Shown: piece after piece, positions 35,359-42,918 of the stretch
Numbering within the stretch: position 1 is the stretch's first letter
Layout: every line of letters begins with the position of its first letter
Assembly: GCF_001591465.1 (NCBI RefSeq)
Contig: NZ_BCUY01000001.1
Coordinates: forward strand, 1 to 64,000
Origin: Cytobacillus firmus NBRC 15306
GTDB taxonomy: Bacteria > Bacillota > Bacilli > Bacillales > Cytobacillaceae
Length of the DNA: 64,000 nt
Direction: 5' to 3'
Translations under genes and position numbers: made by a program
Notes under the pieces: model-generated
Database searches by the model: none
Told to the model about the DNA's origin: nothing
Seen by the model: only the letters and a program-made list of their open reading frames with translations

Positions 35359-36303
35359 TTATTTAATCCTTTCGTATTCCTTGCAAAGAAGATCCGTGAT
35401 CCGGGATACCTCATCAAACTGACCGTGAAGAAGCACATATTTCTTCTCTATCAAAAATTTGATGTGTTCGTCCGTACTTTTTTTCATGTGCCGGTCAAGG
35501 AGCAAAATGCTGGAATAATAGTCGATTCCTTCAATGACAGCGACACCGCCAATTGACGAGTTTAGCCCCAATTGTTTTGTAAGCCATGGACTGGGGGACT
35601 TTTCTTTATGTGCTGTAATCGTTTTAAATATTTTTCGGGAAAGTTTTTTAAAGAAGCTCTTTAAAGCGTTCAACAGTATGCCATCATCCTCTTCATAAAT
35701 CTCCAGCGAAAAGGATTGCCCGCTGTTTTTGTCCCAAGACAGGCAATATTTTAAAGACGGAAACTCTCTTAAAAGGTCATTCAGTAAAAAAAGCTGTCCG
35801 GGCGAACATTTTTCTGAAGTCACTACCCCGATTGAGGCTGTTTTTAATTCCCGCTGAAAGGAGCCTTCCAATGTGGGGTGAAGATCTGAGAACATCCAGA
35901 CTTTCACACCCTCCGGCGTTTGTCCGACAAGCTGGCTTTCTCTTGCATTTCGGCCAGGTTTTGTTTCAGCAGAAACCCGCTGTTTCCCTTGTGCCAGGGA
36001 CAGGGTCTGAAGCTGTGCAATTTTTTCTTTAGCGGAAAGCTTGGGTGAAGAAAGTGAAACTGTCTGTCTTCTAACGTTCGGGTGTGGATTAGCAGCCTTG
36101 GATGATTCTGCATGATTAACAGCTATTCTTTTATTCATTTTTTCCTTCTGATAATTAGGCCGGTTTATGTCCGGTATAGCCGACTTCAATCCCGGCTGGC
36201 TGCGGGGCGGGGACAAGTTGGGAGCCCCATTAACAGGATTTACTTTTGGCTTGCTGTAAGGCTTCATTACTTCTTCTACAACACTTTTAATAAAGTCAGA
36301 CAC
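35359..36303 (-). CDS. Unknown BMC cargo/assembly protein with N-terminal encapsulation-peptide-like helix
   Basis: This 314-residue protein has no family I recognise. Residues 1-16 (MSDFIKSVVEEVMKPY) form an amphipathic helix of the kind that targets cargo to microcompartments. They are followed by a Pro/Asn/Ser-rich linker to about residue 110, then a globular region from about 125 (VKVWMFSDLHPTLEGSF, SIGVVTSEKCSPGQLFLLND, GGVAVIEGIDYYSSILLLDR). No catalytic motif is visible. The gene sits between two BMC-H genes. GTG 36303 is the start, with GGAGG 10 nt upstream. It may be a lumen organiser or a novel enzyme. Confidence 0.8.
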   Translation of the reverse strand: MSDFIKSVVEEVMKPYSKPKVNPVNGAPNLSPPRSQPGLKSAIPDINRPNYQKEKMNKRIAVNHAESSKAANPHPNVRRQTVSLSSPKLSAKEKIAQLQTLSLAQGKQRVSAETKPGRNARESQLVGQTPEGVKVWMFSDLHPTLEGSFQRELKTASIGVVTSEKCSPGQLFLLNDLLREFPSLKYCLSWDKNSGQSFSLEIYEEDDGILLNALKSFFKKLSRKIFKTITAHKEKSPSPWLTKQLGLNSSIGGVAVIEGIDYYSSILLLDRHMKKSTDEHIKFLIEKKYVLLHGQFDEVSRITDLLCKEYERIK

Positions 36304-36335
36304 ACATTATGCACCTCCACTTTTGGAACATCTTC

Positions 36336-36599
36336 TTATAGAATTTTACGAAGTTCTGAATGAGGGCGGGGTATAACATTAGCCGAGACCAGTTCTCCTC
36401 CAGCCATGGTGTGAGCAGTCTTCCCAACCTCAACAGCAGCTGTGACTGCTGCCACATCCCCTTCAATAATGACGGTGACAAGACCGGATCCGACTCTCTT
36501 TAAATCAACTAAGCTGACATTTGCTGCTTTTGCCATTGAGTCGAGCGCTTCAATAGCTGCTGTCAAGCCTCTTGTTTCTATCAGACCAATTGCCTTCAT
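36336..36599 (-). CDS. BMC-H shell hexamer protein 1
   Basis: This 87-residue single-domain BMC protein reads KAIGLIETRGLTAAIEALDSM, VGSGLVTVIIEGDVAAVTAA and [16 protein letters not shown]. It is the shortest of the three hexamer genes and the first shell gene of the operon, 25 nt after the UbiD stop. ATG with GGAGG upstream. Together with the two other BMC-H and the BMC-P it makes a minimal shell set; no tandem-domain BMC-T is encoded. Confidence 0.95.
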   Translation of the reverse strand: MKAIGLIETRGLTAAIEALDSMAKAANVSLVDLKRVGSGLVTVIIEGDVAAVTAAVEVGKTAHTMAGGELVSANVIPRPHSELRKIL

Positions 36600-36624
36600 T
36601 TTGGACCTCCTCTACTGCAAAAGC

Positions 36625-37962
36625 TTAAAGATAGTCTTCGAGATTCACTTCAATGGGGATTGAAGTCCTTTTAAATAACTCTTCTTTTCCAAGCGGATAG
36701 GTTGCGTCGATGCCCATCTTATCACTGACTCCTTTTAAATGATGGGAAGACTCTAGCGGTGACCCCTTCGCACCCTGTACGATAAAAATATCATCCCCCG
36801 CCTGTACTCTTGTCGCTATAGCCCATTCAACATCATCCGAATCAAAGATATCGACGTCATCATTCACAACAACCACATGCTTTAAATCCTTATCGCTAGC
36901 AAAAGCTGCAAGTGCTGCCTGTTTTCCGTCACCATCATGTTTCTTCTCAATTTGTATGACTGCATGATAGCGAGCCACCCCGCCCATCGGGATATGTACC
37001 GCTTTGATATTTGGAACAACTTGCCTGACGGTGCTTAAAAGTGTAGCTTCCCTGACAAGCGCCATTGGCAGCCTTTCTTCATAACTTGATGGAAAAATAG
37101 TCTGTGAGATAGCGTTATTCCGGTAAGTAATGGCTGAAAATTCTACTATCGGCTGTGGCGTTCTGGTGCCATAATAACCGGCCAGTTCGCCAAACGGACC
37201 TTCCAGTTCTCTTTCAAATGGAAGCATCTTGCCTTCCAGAACAATTTCCGCATCAGCCAGCACTTCCAAATCGACCGTTTTGCACTGAACGACATCCAGA
37301 GACTGGCCAAGCAGTGCACCTGCTACATCCAATTTGTCGGTATGATACAAATGTGTACTGATCTGAGAACTTAAGACAACAGCTGGAACCACCCCAAACA
37401 TAACAGCCACTTCCATCGGTTCGCCGATGCTTTCATAATGGGCATATTGCTCCATCAGCTCCGGGGATGTTATGAGAATGTTTGTTCGATTGCCGCCGAG
37501 GTATTGCATCCTGCGAATCGAGGTATACCTTTTTCTGCCCGATAAGTCATTAACCACCAGAATTCCTGCTACATAATAAGCACCTGAGTCTTCAGCATGA
37601 TAGGTTGGGATAGGAAACAAATCTGCCAGATCAAATTCCCCGGTCACAAGATTCTCCTGCACAGGACCAGTTTGCCTTAAGGTTGTCGGAATAGGATTAA
37701 CAATTGATTCGATGATTTTAGGAATAAGTTCAGATGAGGAGATTCCCATGCTGTCTGCCATCAGCTCTCTATCTCCTCCCAAACCGGCAGCCATGGTAGA
37801 TTGATAGCCTTTGATTTTTTCAAATAAAAAAGGCTGTCTGCCATTTCTCGTATTAATCACTGCTCCCAGTTCGTAGAGAGGGTCCACCTCTTTTTTCACC
37901 CGATGAAGAAGTCCCATGCTATCCCATCTATCCAGCAAAGCCCTCATTGTTACAGGGTTCAT
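36625..37962 (-). CDS. ubiD: UbiD-family prenylated-FMN decarboxylase
   Basis: UbiD enzymes reversibly decarboxylate aromatic or unsaturated acids using prenylated FMN. The protein (445 aa) contains SIRRMQYLGGNRT near residue 150-165 (cofactor region) and the catalytic ELEGPFGELAGYYG near 273 (conserved E-x-P-x-G-E). In this locus a heteroaromatic carboxylate such as 4-amino-5-imidazolecarboxylate is the attractive substrate, by inference. The ATG at 37962 has GGGGGG seven nt upstream and overlaps the UbiX stop (ATGA), so the enzyme and its cofactor synthase are coupled. The symbol denotes family, not ubiquinone synthesis. Confidence 0.9.
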   Translation of the reverse strand: MNPVTMRALLDRWDSMGLLHRVKKEVDPLYELGAVINTRNGRQPFLFEKIKGYQSTMAAGLGGDRELMADSMGISSSELIPKIIESIVNPIPTTLRQTGPVQENLVTGEFDLADLFPIPTYHAEDSGAYYVAGILVVNDLSGRKRYTSIRRMQYLGGNRTNILITSPELMEQYAHYESIGEPMEVAVMFGVVPAVVLSSQISTHLYHTDKLDVAGALLGQSLDVVQCKTVDLEVLADAEIVLEGKMLPFERELEGPFGELAGYYGTRTPQPIVEFSAITYRNNAISQTIFPSSYEERLPMALVREATLLSTVRQVVPNIKAVHIPMGGVARYHAVIQIEKKHDGDGKQAALAAFASDKDLKHVVVVNDDVDIFDSDDVEWAIATRVQAGDDIFIVQGAKGSPLESSHHLKGVSDKMGIDATYPLGKEELFKRTSIPIEVNLEDYL

Positions 37963-38624
37963 GCCTTTTCCCCCCATCTCTCCAAGAGCTCATGGTCAAT
38001 ATCCAGCATGTCCAATATCCTCGCCACCATAAAGTTGGCCAGCTCCCAAATTTCCGTCGGCTTATGATAAAAGCCTGGAGATGCTGGCATTATGCAAGCA
38101 CCGCTCTCAGCAAGGAGAGTCATATTGCGCAGGTGAATCAAATTAAAAGGAGCTTCTCTCGGAACAATAATAAACTTTCTATTCTCCTTTAAAACCACAC
38201 TGGCAGCCCTGCTTAGAAGCGTATCGCCGACCCCATTGGCAATCGCCCCTAATGTATTCATCGAACATGGCACAATCACCATTCCGTCTGTTTTAAAGGA
38301 TCCGCTGGCAACCGCAGCGAAAAGATTCCGGTTACTGTGGATAGCGGCATACTCCTTCAGCTCGTCCATCTTGATCCCGCATTCAAATTGCATTACTTTT
38401 TCTCCCATCTCCGTAGCAATTAAATGCGTTTCGATCTCTAATTGATGAAGAGCACGGATCAGTGTATATGCATACAATGATCCGCTTGCTCCGGTTATGC
38501 CCACTAAAATTCGTTTTTTCCTTGGAACTTGAGAAGAGTTAGACAACGGATTCGTCTTGGGAGAATTTCTTTTTAGCCAGTTCTTTGTATTCTTCTGTTG
38601 ATAATATATCTCCGAAAATGTCAA
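37959..38624 (-). CDS. ubiX: UbiX-family flavin prenyltransferase
   Basis: UbiX makes the prenylated FMN needed by UbiD. The core from residue 37 reads RILVGITGASGSLYAYTL, with IVPCSMNTLGAIANGVGDTL near 137 and IIVPREAPFNLIHLRNM near 171, all diagnostic. The start is unclear. ATG 38624 gives a 35-residue N-terminal extension and overlaps the preceding hydrolase gene by 86 nt, while TTG 38546 gives the usual length (about 195 aa) with a weak RBS. Total family match is firm. Confidence 0.9.
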   Translation of the reverse strand: MTFSEIYYQQKNTKNWLKRNSPKTNPLSNSSQVPRKKRILVGITGASGSLYAYTLIRALHQLEIETHLIATEMGEKVMQFECGIKMDELKEYAAIHSNRNLFAAVASGSFKTDGMVIVPCSMNTLGAIANGVGDTLLSRAASVVLKENRKFIIVPREAPFNLIHLRNMTLLAESGACIMPASPGFYHKPTEIWELANFMVARILDMLDIDHELLERWGEKA

Positions 38625-39129
38625 TGTCTCTTAGACCAGATACGTGCATATCATCATCCTGTGAAGCGGTGGCATCTGAAACGCAAATCACATTATAGCC
38701 ATGATACAAGGCATCAGAGGCGGTACTGCGTACACATACATTGGTCCAGACTCCAGTAAGGACAACCGTATCAATTTCTTCTTCTCTCAGGAAGAGATCA
38801 AAATCGGTGTAGCTGAATGCACTATGCCGCCTCTTTTGGACCACATAGTCTCCTTTGCTCTCATCCGGCTGAAGCTCTGGAATGAATTCCGAACCCCAGG
38901 TTCCCTTTATGGCATGGACAGGTCTTACACGGAAATCACGGTCATTCTTTCTGTGAGCCTCCTGAACATGCACAACCTGGATATTGTGATCATGTGCGAA
39001 TTCAATAAGCTCTTGAATTTTAGGAACGATTTTTTCGCCATTTTCACACCTTAATGCTGCTTTTTCGCCGATAAAGTCGTTTAACATATCAATAATGACT
39101 ACACAGTGTTTTTTTCCCCTAAGTTCCAA
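38539..39129 (-). CDS. Isochorismatase-type cysteine hydrolase (N-carbamoyl/ureido hydrolase candidate)
   Basis: This 196-residue member of the isochorismatase-like hydrolases has its catalytic triad visible: Asp14 in VVIIDMLNDF, Lys near 99 in VVQKRRHSAF, and Cys near 132 in LTGVWTNVCVRSTASDAL. Relatives with this triad include N-carbamoylsarcosine amidase, ureidoacrylate amidohydrolase (RutB) and biuret hydrolase, so removal of a carbamoyl group from a ureido acid is a reasonable expectation. It lies 27 nt after the cyclic amidohydrolase gene, whose expected product would carry such a group. Confidence 0.88.
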   Translation of the reverse strand: MELRGKKHCVVIIDMLNDFIGEKAALRCENGEKIVPKIQELIEFAHDHNIQVVHVQEAHRKNDRDFRVRPVHAIKGTWGSEFIPELQPDESKGDYVVQKRRHSAFSYTDFDLFLREEEIDTVVLTGVWTNVCVRSTASDALYHGYNVICVSDATASQDDDMHVSGLRDIDIFGDILSTEEYKELAKKKFSQDESVV

Positions 39130-39155
39130 TCCGTTCTGCCTCCCTCGATATATAT

Positions 39156-40616
39156 TTATTGCTGTGCTACAGGATCTTTAGTTTTCACATTTACCGCTTC
39201 ATATTTTTCATACTTAAATGTTCTCTCAAGCCTCTGGATGCTTTGGCGCGGAACATACTCACCATATCCAGCTTCTCCGACAATCCCTTTGTCTTCTTCA
39301 AAGACCACGTTTCCGCGGATAATGGTCTGGACTGGCTTACCTTTTAGTTTCATGCCATGCAGCGGGTTGTATTTAGCCATTGATTCTGTTTTCTGCTCAT
39401 CAATTACATATTCTTTTTCCAGATCAATAACCGTGAAATCTGCATCACTGCCAATTTCCATTGAGCCTTTCTTAGGATAAATGCCATAATGAATGGCGGC
39501 ATTTCGGCTCGTTACTTCGACAAATCTTGATAGAGATAAACGGCCTTTATTTAACCCTTCACTGACAAGGATCGGCACCATTGTTTCTACCCCAGGAATG
39601 CCAGGGAAGGTGTTCCAGATCGTTGCACCGGGATAATCCTTTTCGGTGGCAATTTCATATGGAGCATGGTCAGTTCCGACAAAGTCGATTGTTCCATCAG
39701 CCAGTGCCTGCCAGTGGGATTCGTTATCCTCTTTTCCTCGCAGCGGAGGAGCAATTTTGGCATAGGAGCCCCGCTCTGACATGGAATCCTGAGCATTTAA
39801 AACAAGGTAGTGAGGGCAGGTTTCAGCTGTAACCTTGACACCACGCTTCTTTGCAGCTTTAACCAGTTCGACGCCTTCCTTTGTGCTCATATGTACGACA
39901 TGTACACGTGCGTCTGTAGCTTCCGCGAAGCTGAGAATCAGTTCAATGGCCACTTTCTCAGCGAGGCTTGAACGAGCTTCAGCCCATGCCGGTCCGTCAA
40001 GGCGGCCTTCTTTTTCAAGTTTTTTCGAATTGAATGTGCAGATATCGTAGTTTTCAGCATGAACACCAATAGGAAGACCGGTTTTTGCAACGTTTTTAAA
40101 AATCTCCAGCATTTCTGCGTCAGATACTTTAGGGAAGGTAGGCACAGAAGGAGTCATGTAAACTTTAAATGCAACAACTCCCTGATCGATCTGAGGGTAA
40201 ATATTATCAATCCAGCCTTCACGTGCATCTTCACCTGTCATGCCGCCCCAGAAGCAGTAATCAATATAAGCCTGATCCCTGATTGGACCGATTTTTTTAT
40301 TGAAGCTATCCCCATCCCTAACAGATGGCTTGCTGCAGCATGGCATATCGATAATGGTTGTCAAGCCTCCAGCTGCTGCAGAACGGCTGCCGGTTGCAAA
40401 TGTTTCTCTGTGAGTAAACCCGGGATCCATAAAGTGGGTATGTGGATCAATACAGCCTGGAACAACTAATTTCCCTTGAATATCAATAACCTTGGCTGCA
40501 TTCAGAAAAGAAATATCATTCGTGTAGCCGACAATCTTTCCCTCGTTTACTAGAATATTCGTTAAAACCTTACGATCTCCCTGCGGAATATTTGCATTTT
40601 TCAGAATTAAATCCAT
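39156..40616 (-). CDS. Cyclic amidohydrolase (allantoinase/hydantoinase/dihydroorotase family)
   Basis: This 486-residue binuclear metal hydrolase opens cyclic ureides. Metal ligands are visible: CIDPHTHFMDPG near residue 55, the carboxylated lysine in VAFKVYMTPS near 151, GVHAENYD near 186, HVVHMSTKEG near 242, and VGTDHAPYE near 317. It is closest in feel to allantoinases, yet no other allantoin gene occurs here. With a xanthine permease upstream and a ureido hydrolase plus decarboxylase downstream, a xanthine-ring-opening activity is proposed (inference). Residues from about 455 form a helical, charged tail beyond the usual domain. Confidence 0.88.
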   Translation of the reverse strand: MDLILKNANIPQGDRKVLTNILVNEGKIVGYTNDISFLNAAKVIDIQGKLVVPGCIDPHTHFMDPGFTHRETFATGSRSAAAGGLTTIIDMPCCSKPSVRDGDSFNKKIGPIRDQAYIDYCFWGGMTGEDAREGWIDNIYPQIDQGVVAFKVYMTPSVPTFPKVSDAEMLEIFKNVAKTGLPIGVHAENYDICTFNSKKLEKEGRLDGPAWAEARSSLAEKVAIELILSFAEATDARVHVVHMSTKEGVELVKAAKKRGVKVTAETCPHYLVLNAQDSMSERGSYAKIAPPLRGKEDNESHWQALADGTIDFVGTDHAPYEIATEKDYPGATIWNTFPGIPGVETMVPILVSEGLNKGRLSLSRFVEVTSRNAAIHYGIYPKKGSMEIGSDADFTVIDLEKEYVIDEQKTESMAKYNPLHGMKLKGKPVQTIIRGNVVFEEDKGIVGEAGYGEYVPRQSIQRLERTFKYEKYEAVNVKTKDPVAQQ

Positions 40617-40685
40617 TTACATTGCTCCTATCTATTAATTTGATTTCTGCCTCAAAATAAGAGGCAATGGTTACAGCAGATGCTA

Positions 40686-42014
40686 TTAAATCATTTCAGC
40701 TGAGTGATCTCCTTTCAGCTGTTCGATTCTTTCACTTTCACTTATATTTAAATCTTTATAATTAAATACCAAATTTAATAAAATTGCTGTGATGCTTCCC
40801 AGTACGATTCCATTTTCAACCAGCAGGCGTGCACTTGTCGGCAGACTCTCAAAAATCTGCGGTACAACTGCTGAACCAAGTCCGATTCCTATTGAACAGG
40901 CAACAATAAGCAAGTTTTCATTTTTGCTGAAATCCACTGCAGAAAGCATTCTGATTCCCGATGAGATAACCATCCCAAACATTGGGATCATTGCTCCCCC
41001 AAGAACAGCCATAGGAATAATCGTAGTCAGGGCAGCCACTTTAGGCAAAAGGCCCAGAATCATTAATATGACGCCAGCTGCGATAACAACATTTCTCGTT
41101 TTTACTTTAGTCAATGCTACCAGTCCCACATTCTGTGAAAAGGACGTATAAGGAAACGCGTTAAAAATGCCCCCTATAACAACAGCCAGTCCTTCTGCAC
41201 GCAGCCCTTTTTTTATGTCTTTAGAGTCCAGCTTTCTCTCACAGACATCTCCGAGAGCGAGAAATACCCCAGTAGATTCAATCATGCTCACAATCGCTAC
41301 TAAAGTCATCGTAAGGATGGCTGAGGCATTGAATGTGGGGAATCCGAAATAAAACGGCTGAACAACATGAAACCAGGAAGCCTGGCTGACTTCGGCAAAG
41401 CTGACGATCCCCATAAAATAAGCTGCTATTGTCCCGGCCACCAATGACAGCAGGACAGAAATCGCTTTCATATAGCCTTTAAAAAACCTGTTCATTAAAA
41501 TAATCAGCACCAGTGTAAATGCAGCCAGGAAGAGATTCTTCGAACTTCCATAATCAGGTGATCCCAGCCCGCCTGCAGCATTATTCATGGCAACAGGAAT
41601 CAGTGATACCCCGATAATAGCGACGACTGAACCGGTAACGACCGGCGGGAAAAACCTCATAATTTTACTCATAAATTGTGATAGGATCATGACGATAATA
41701 CCTGAAGCAATAATAGCCCCGTAAATGGCAGTAATGCCCTGCAAATTTCCGATGGCAATCATCGGGCCGACTGCTGTAAAAGTACATCCCAGAATGACAG
41801 GCAGCCTAATGCCAAAATGCTTCCCCCCTATAACTTGAAGCAATGTAGCAATCCCGCAGGTAAACAAATCAATCGATATTAAGTAAGCAAGCTGCTGGGC
41901 ATTAAGCCCAATTGCCGGTCCCACAATCAGCGGTACAATGACAGCACCTGCATACATGGCTAGCACATGCTGAAATCCCAAAGTCCCTACCTTCCAAGGA
42001 TTTAGCTTTTCCAA
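40686..42014 (-). CDS. pbuX: Xanthine/urate permease, NCS2 family (PbuX/PucJK-like)
   Basis: This 442-residue nucleobase:cation symporter has 14 predicted helices. It begins GFQHVLAMYAGAVIVPLIVG, has GIRLPVILGCTFTAVGPMIA near residue 80, and the substrate-site motif SFSQNVGLVALTKVKTRN near 315, which groups it with xanthine/urate rather than uracil carriers. The start is TTG 42014, eight nt after a GGGGGG Shine-Dalgarno, giving the usual N-terminus; longer starts exist but are poorly placed. It is the first gene of the BMC operon and so points to the pathway's substrate. Specificity between xanthine and urate is not resolved. Confidence 0.85.
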   Translation of the reverse strand: MEKLNPWKVGTLGFQHVLAMYAGAVIVPLIVGPAIGLNAQQLAYLISIDLFTCGIATLLQVIGGKHFGIRLPVILGCTFTAVGPMIAIGNLQGITAIYGAIIASGIIVMILSQFMSKIMRFFPPVVTGSVVAIIGVSLIPVAMNNAAGGLGSPDYGSSKNLFLAAFTLVLIILMNRFFKGYMKAISVLLSLVAGTIAAYFMGIVSFAEVSQASWFHVVQPFYFGFPTFNASAILTMTLVAIVSMIESTGVFLALGDVCERKLDSKDIKKGLRAEGLAVVIGGIFNAFPYTSFSQNVGLVALTKVKTRNVVIAAGVILMILGLLPKVAALTTIIPMAVLGGAMIPMFGMVISSGIRMLSAVDFSKNENLLIVACSIGIGLGSAVVPQIFESLPTSARLLVENGIVLGSITAILLNLVFNYKDLNISESERIEQLKGDHSAEMI

Positions 42015-42112
42015 AGATTTTCCCCCCAGGTTTAATTCTTTGTTATGCCATAGCCTACTCCAGCTTTTTAAAAACGGCATCACCTCCCAAAAGAAATATC
42101 TGTATAAAAAAA

Positions 42113-42171
42113 ACCGCAGCAATAGATAACATCATAGCAAACCATAGATGTTCTATTACTGCGGTTTCATT
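42113..42171 (-). terminator. Long hairpin between the DUF2294 gene and the BMC operon
   Basis: AACCGCAGTAATAGAACAT pairs with ATGTTATCTATTGCTGCGGTT (minus strand, small bulges), followed by eight T. It ends the DUF2294 transcript. Lying 99 bp before pbuX, it could also attenuate read-through into the operon, whose own promoter I could not place. Confidence 0.8.
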
Positions 42172-42268
42172 CAGCTTCCGTTAAACAAAAGACAAAGGAA
42201 CCGCTCCTATATTCAGGTTTAAGAAAAACTGCGTCATGCACAGCTTTCCCAAACATAATGTAAAACTG

Positions 42269-42618
42269 CTATTCTTCAAAATAAATAATGGTGCATGCTT
42301 CTTCAGTAACAGGATCATAATCTTTTAAAATCGTTTTGACTTTCAAATGAAGAGCATCTTCAATCATCCCTTTAAAAAGCGATTTGAATTCAACAATCAA
42401 TGCTGAATCAACCGAAATGGTCAGGTGATGGAAGTTCTGGCTCAGCATATGCAGTGCCTGAACACGCTTATGCTGGGCAAATATGATGACTCTATCATCA
42501 AAAGTTTCAATACGCTGTTTTTTTACGCCTGTTCCATAGATCTCCTGGTTCACACGATTATAGAGAAAAGCGAGATCTTTTTTTTGGTCTGAGATAATTT
42601 TGAGGTAGAAACAGTCAT
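42269..42618 (-). pseudogene. DUF2294 family gene with a frameshift at an A8 run
   Basis: The properly initiated frame (ATG 42618 with AGGAGG six nt upstream) begins MTVSTSKLSQTKKK, then hits a stop. The family-like sequence DLAFLYNRVNQEIYGTGVKK, and on to EACTIIYFEE, lies in the -1 frame. The frames join at eight consecutive A (T8 at 42578-42585). One extra A, or slippage, would give a normal 116-residue DUF2294 protein. Without it only a 94-residue piece from an internal Met, with no RBS, could be made. It may be a sequencing error, a recent mutation, or functional transcriptional slippage on A8. Function unknown. Confidence 0.7.
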
Positions 42619-42693
42619 GTAATCCTCCTGTTAATCACTATATTAAACAAGGCTATTTTATAAGTCAATATCTTTTTTTCAGAAAATTCGTAC

Positions 42694-42720
42694 TTGACAA
42701 AATATTAGCTTAACTATTAC
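42694..42720 (+). promoter_or_regulatory. Probable promoter of the xanthine dehydrogenase operon
   Basis: A perfect TTGACA at 42694-42699 is followed by TATTAC at 42715-42720 (15-nt spacing, slightly short). It would start transcription about 75 nt before the purine riboswitch. Confidence 0.5.
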
Positions 42721-42801
42721 ACTACAAATCAACTCCCCCTATATTTCTATAATTGTCCCAATAAAACCTCCCTTCAGCACCATGAAAAATTAAATAGAAT
42801 T

Positions 42802-42866
42802 TTTCGTATAACCTCAATAATCGGTTTGAGGGTTTCTACTGGGAACCGGAATTCCTATCTACGAAA
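42802..42866 (+). promoter_or_regulatory. Purine riboswitch aptamer, guanine class (C74)
   Basis: TTTCGTA (42802-42808) pairs with TACGAAA (42860-42866) as P1. P2 is CCTCA/TGAGG, and J2/3 has the diagnostic GTTTCTAC (42832-42839). P3 is TGGGA/TTCCTA, and the loops offer the GG/CC kissing contact. The overall sequence closely follows the B. subtilis pbuG aptamer. The base before the P1 3' strand, equivalent to position 74, is C (42859), the guanine/hypoxanthine/xanthine form. The preceding base (73) is U instead of the common A. Confidence 0.9.
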
Positions 42867-42918
42867 GGTATATTTCCTGTGGACTTCGTACAGGTACCTT
42901 TTGTGCAGGAATTTTTTT
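42864..42918 (+). promoter_or_regulatory. Riboswitch expression platform: competing antiterminator and terminator
   Basis: Hairpin A joins AAAGGTA (42864-42870) and CCTGT (42876-42880) to ACAGG-TACCTTT (42890-42901). Hairpin B joins TTCCTG (42874-42879) to CAGGAA (42906-42911), followed by seven T. They share CCTGT and so exclude each other; A also overlaps the last three bases of P1. Ligand-stabilised P1 should therefore favour terminator B (OFF). Confidence 0.7.

Noticed and set aside
36625-38624. Ubiquinone or menaquinone biosynthesis (UbiD/UbiX)
   Set aside because: No quinone genes nearby; both genes are translationally coupled inside a nucleobase/BMC operon.
39156-40616. Allantoin degradation pathway
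   Set aside because: The hydrolase is allantoinase-like, but no uricase, HIU hydrolase, allantoate amidohydrolase or ureidoglycolate gene is in the window.
42015-42200. PucR-type operator before pbuX
   Set aside because: No stretch fits WWWCNTTGGTTAA acceptably; the T-rich candidates miss the central GG.
42605-42612. GTTTCTAC on the minus strand as a second purine riboswitch
   Set aside because: It lies inside the first codons of the DUF2294 gene, with no P1, P2 or P3 pairing around it.
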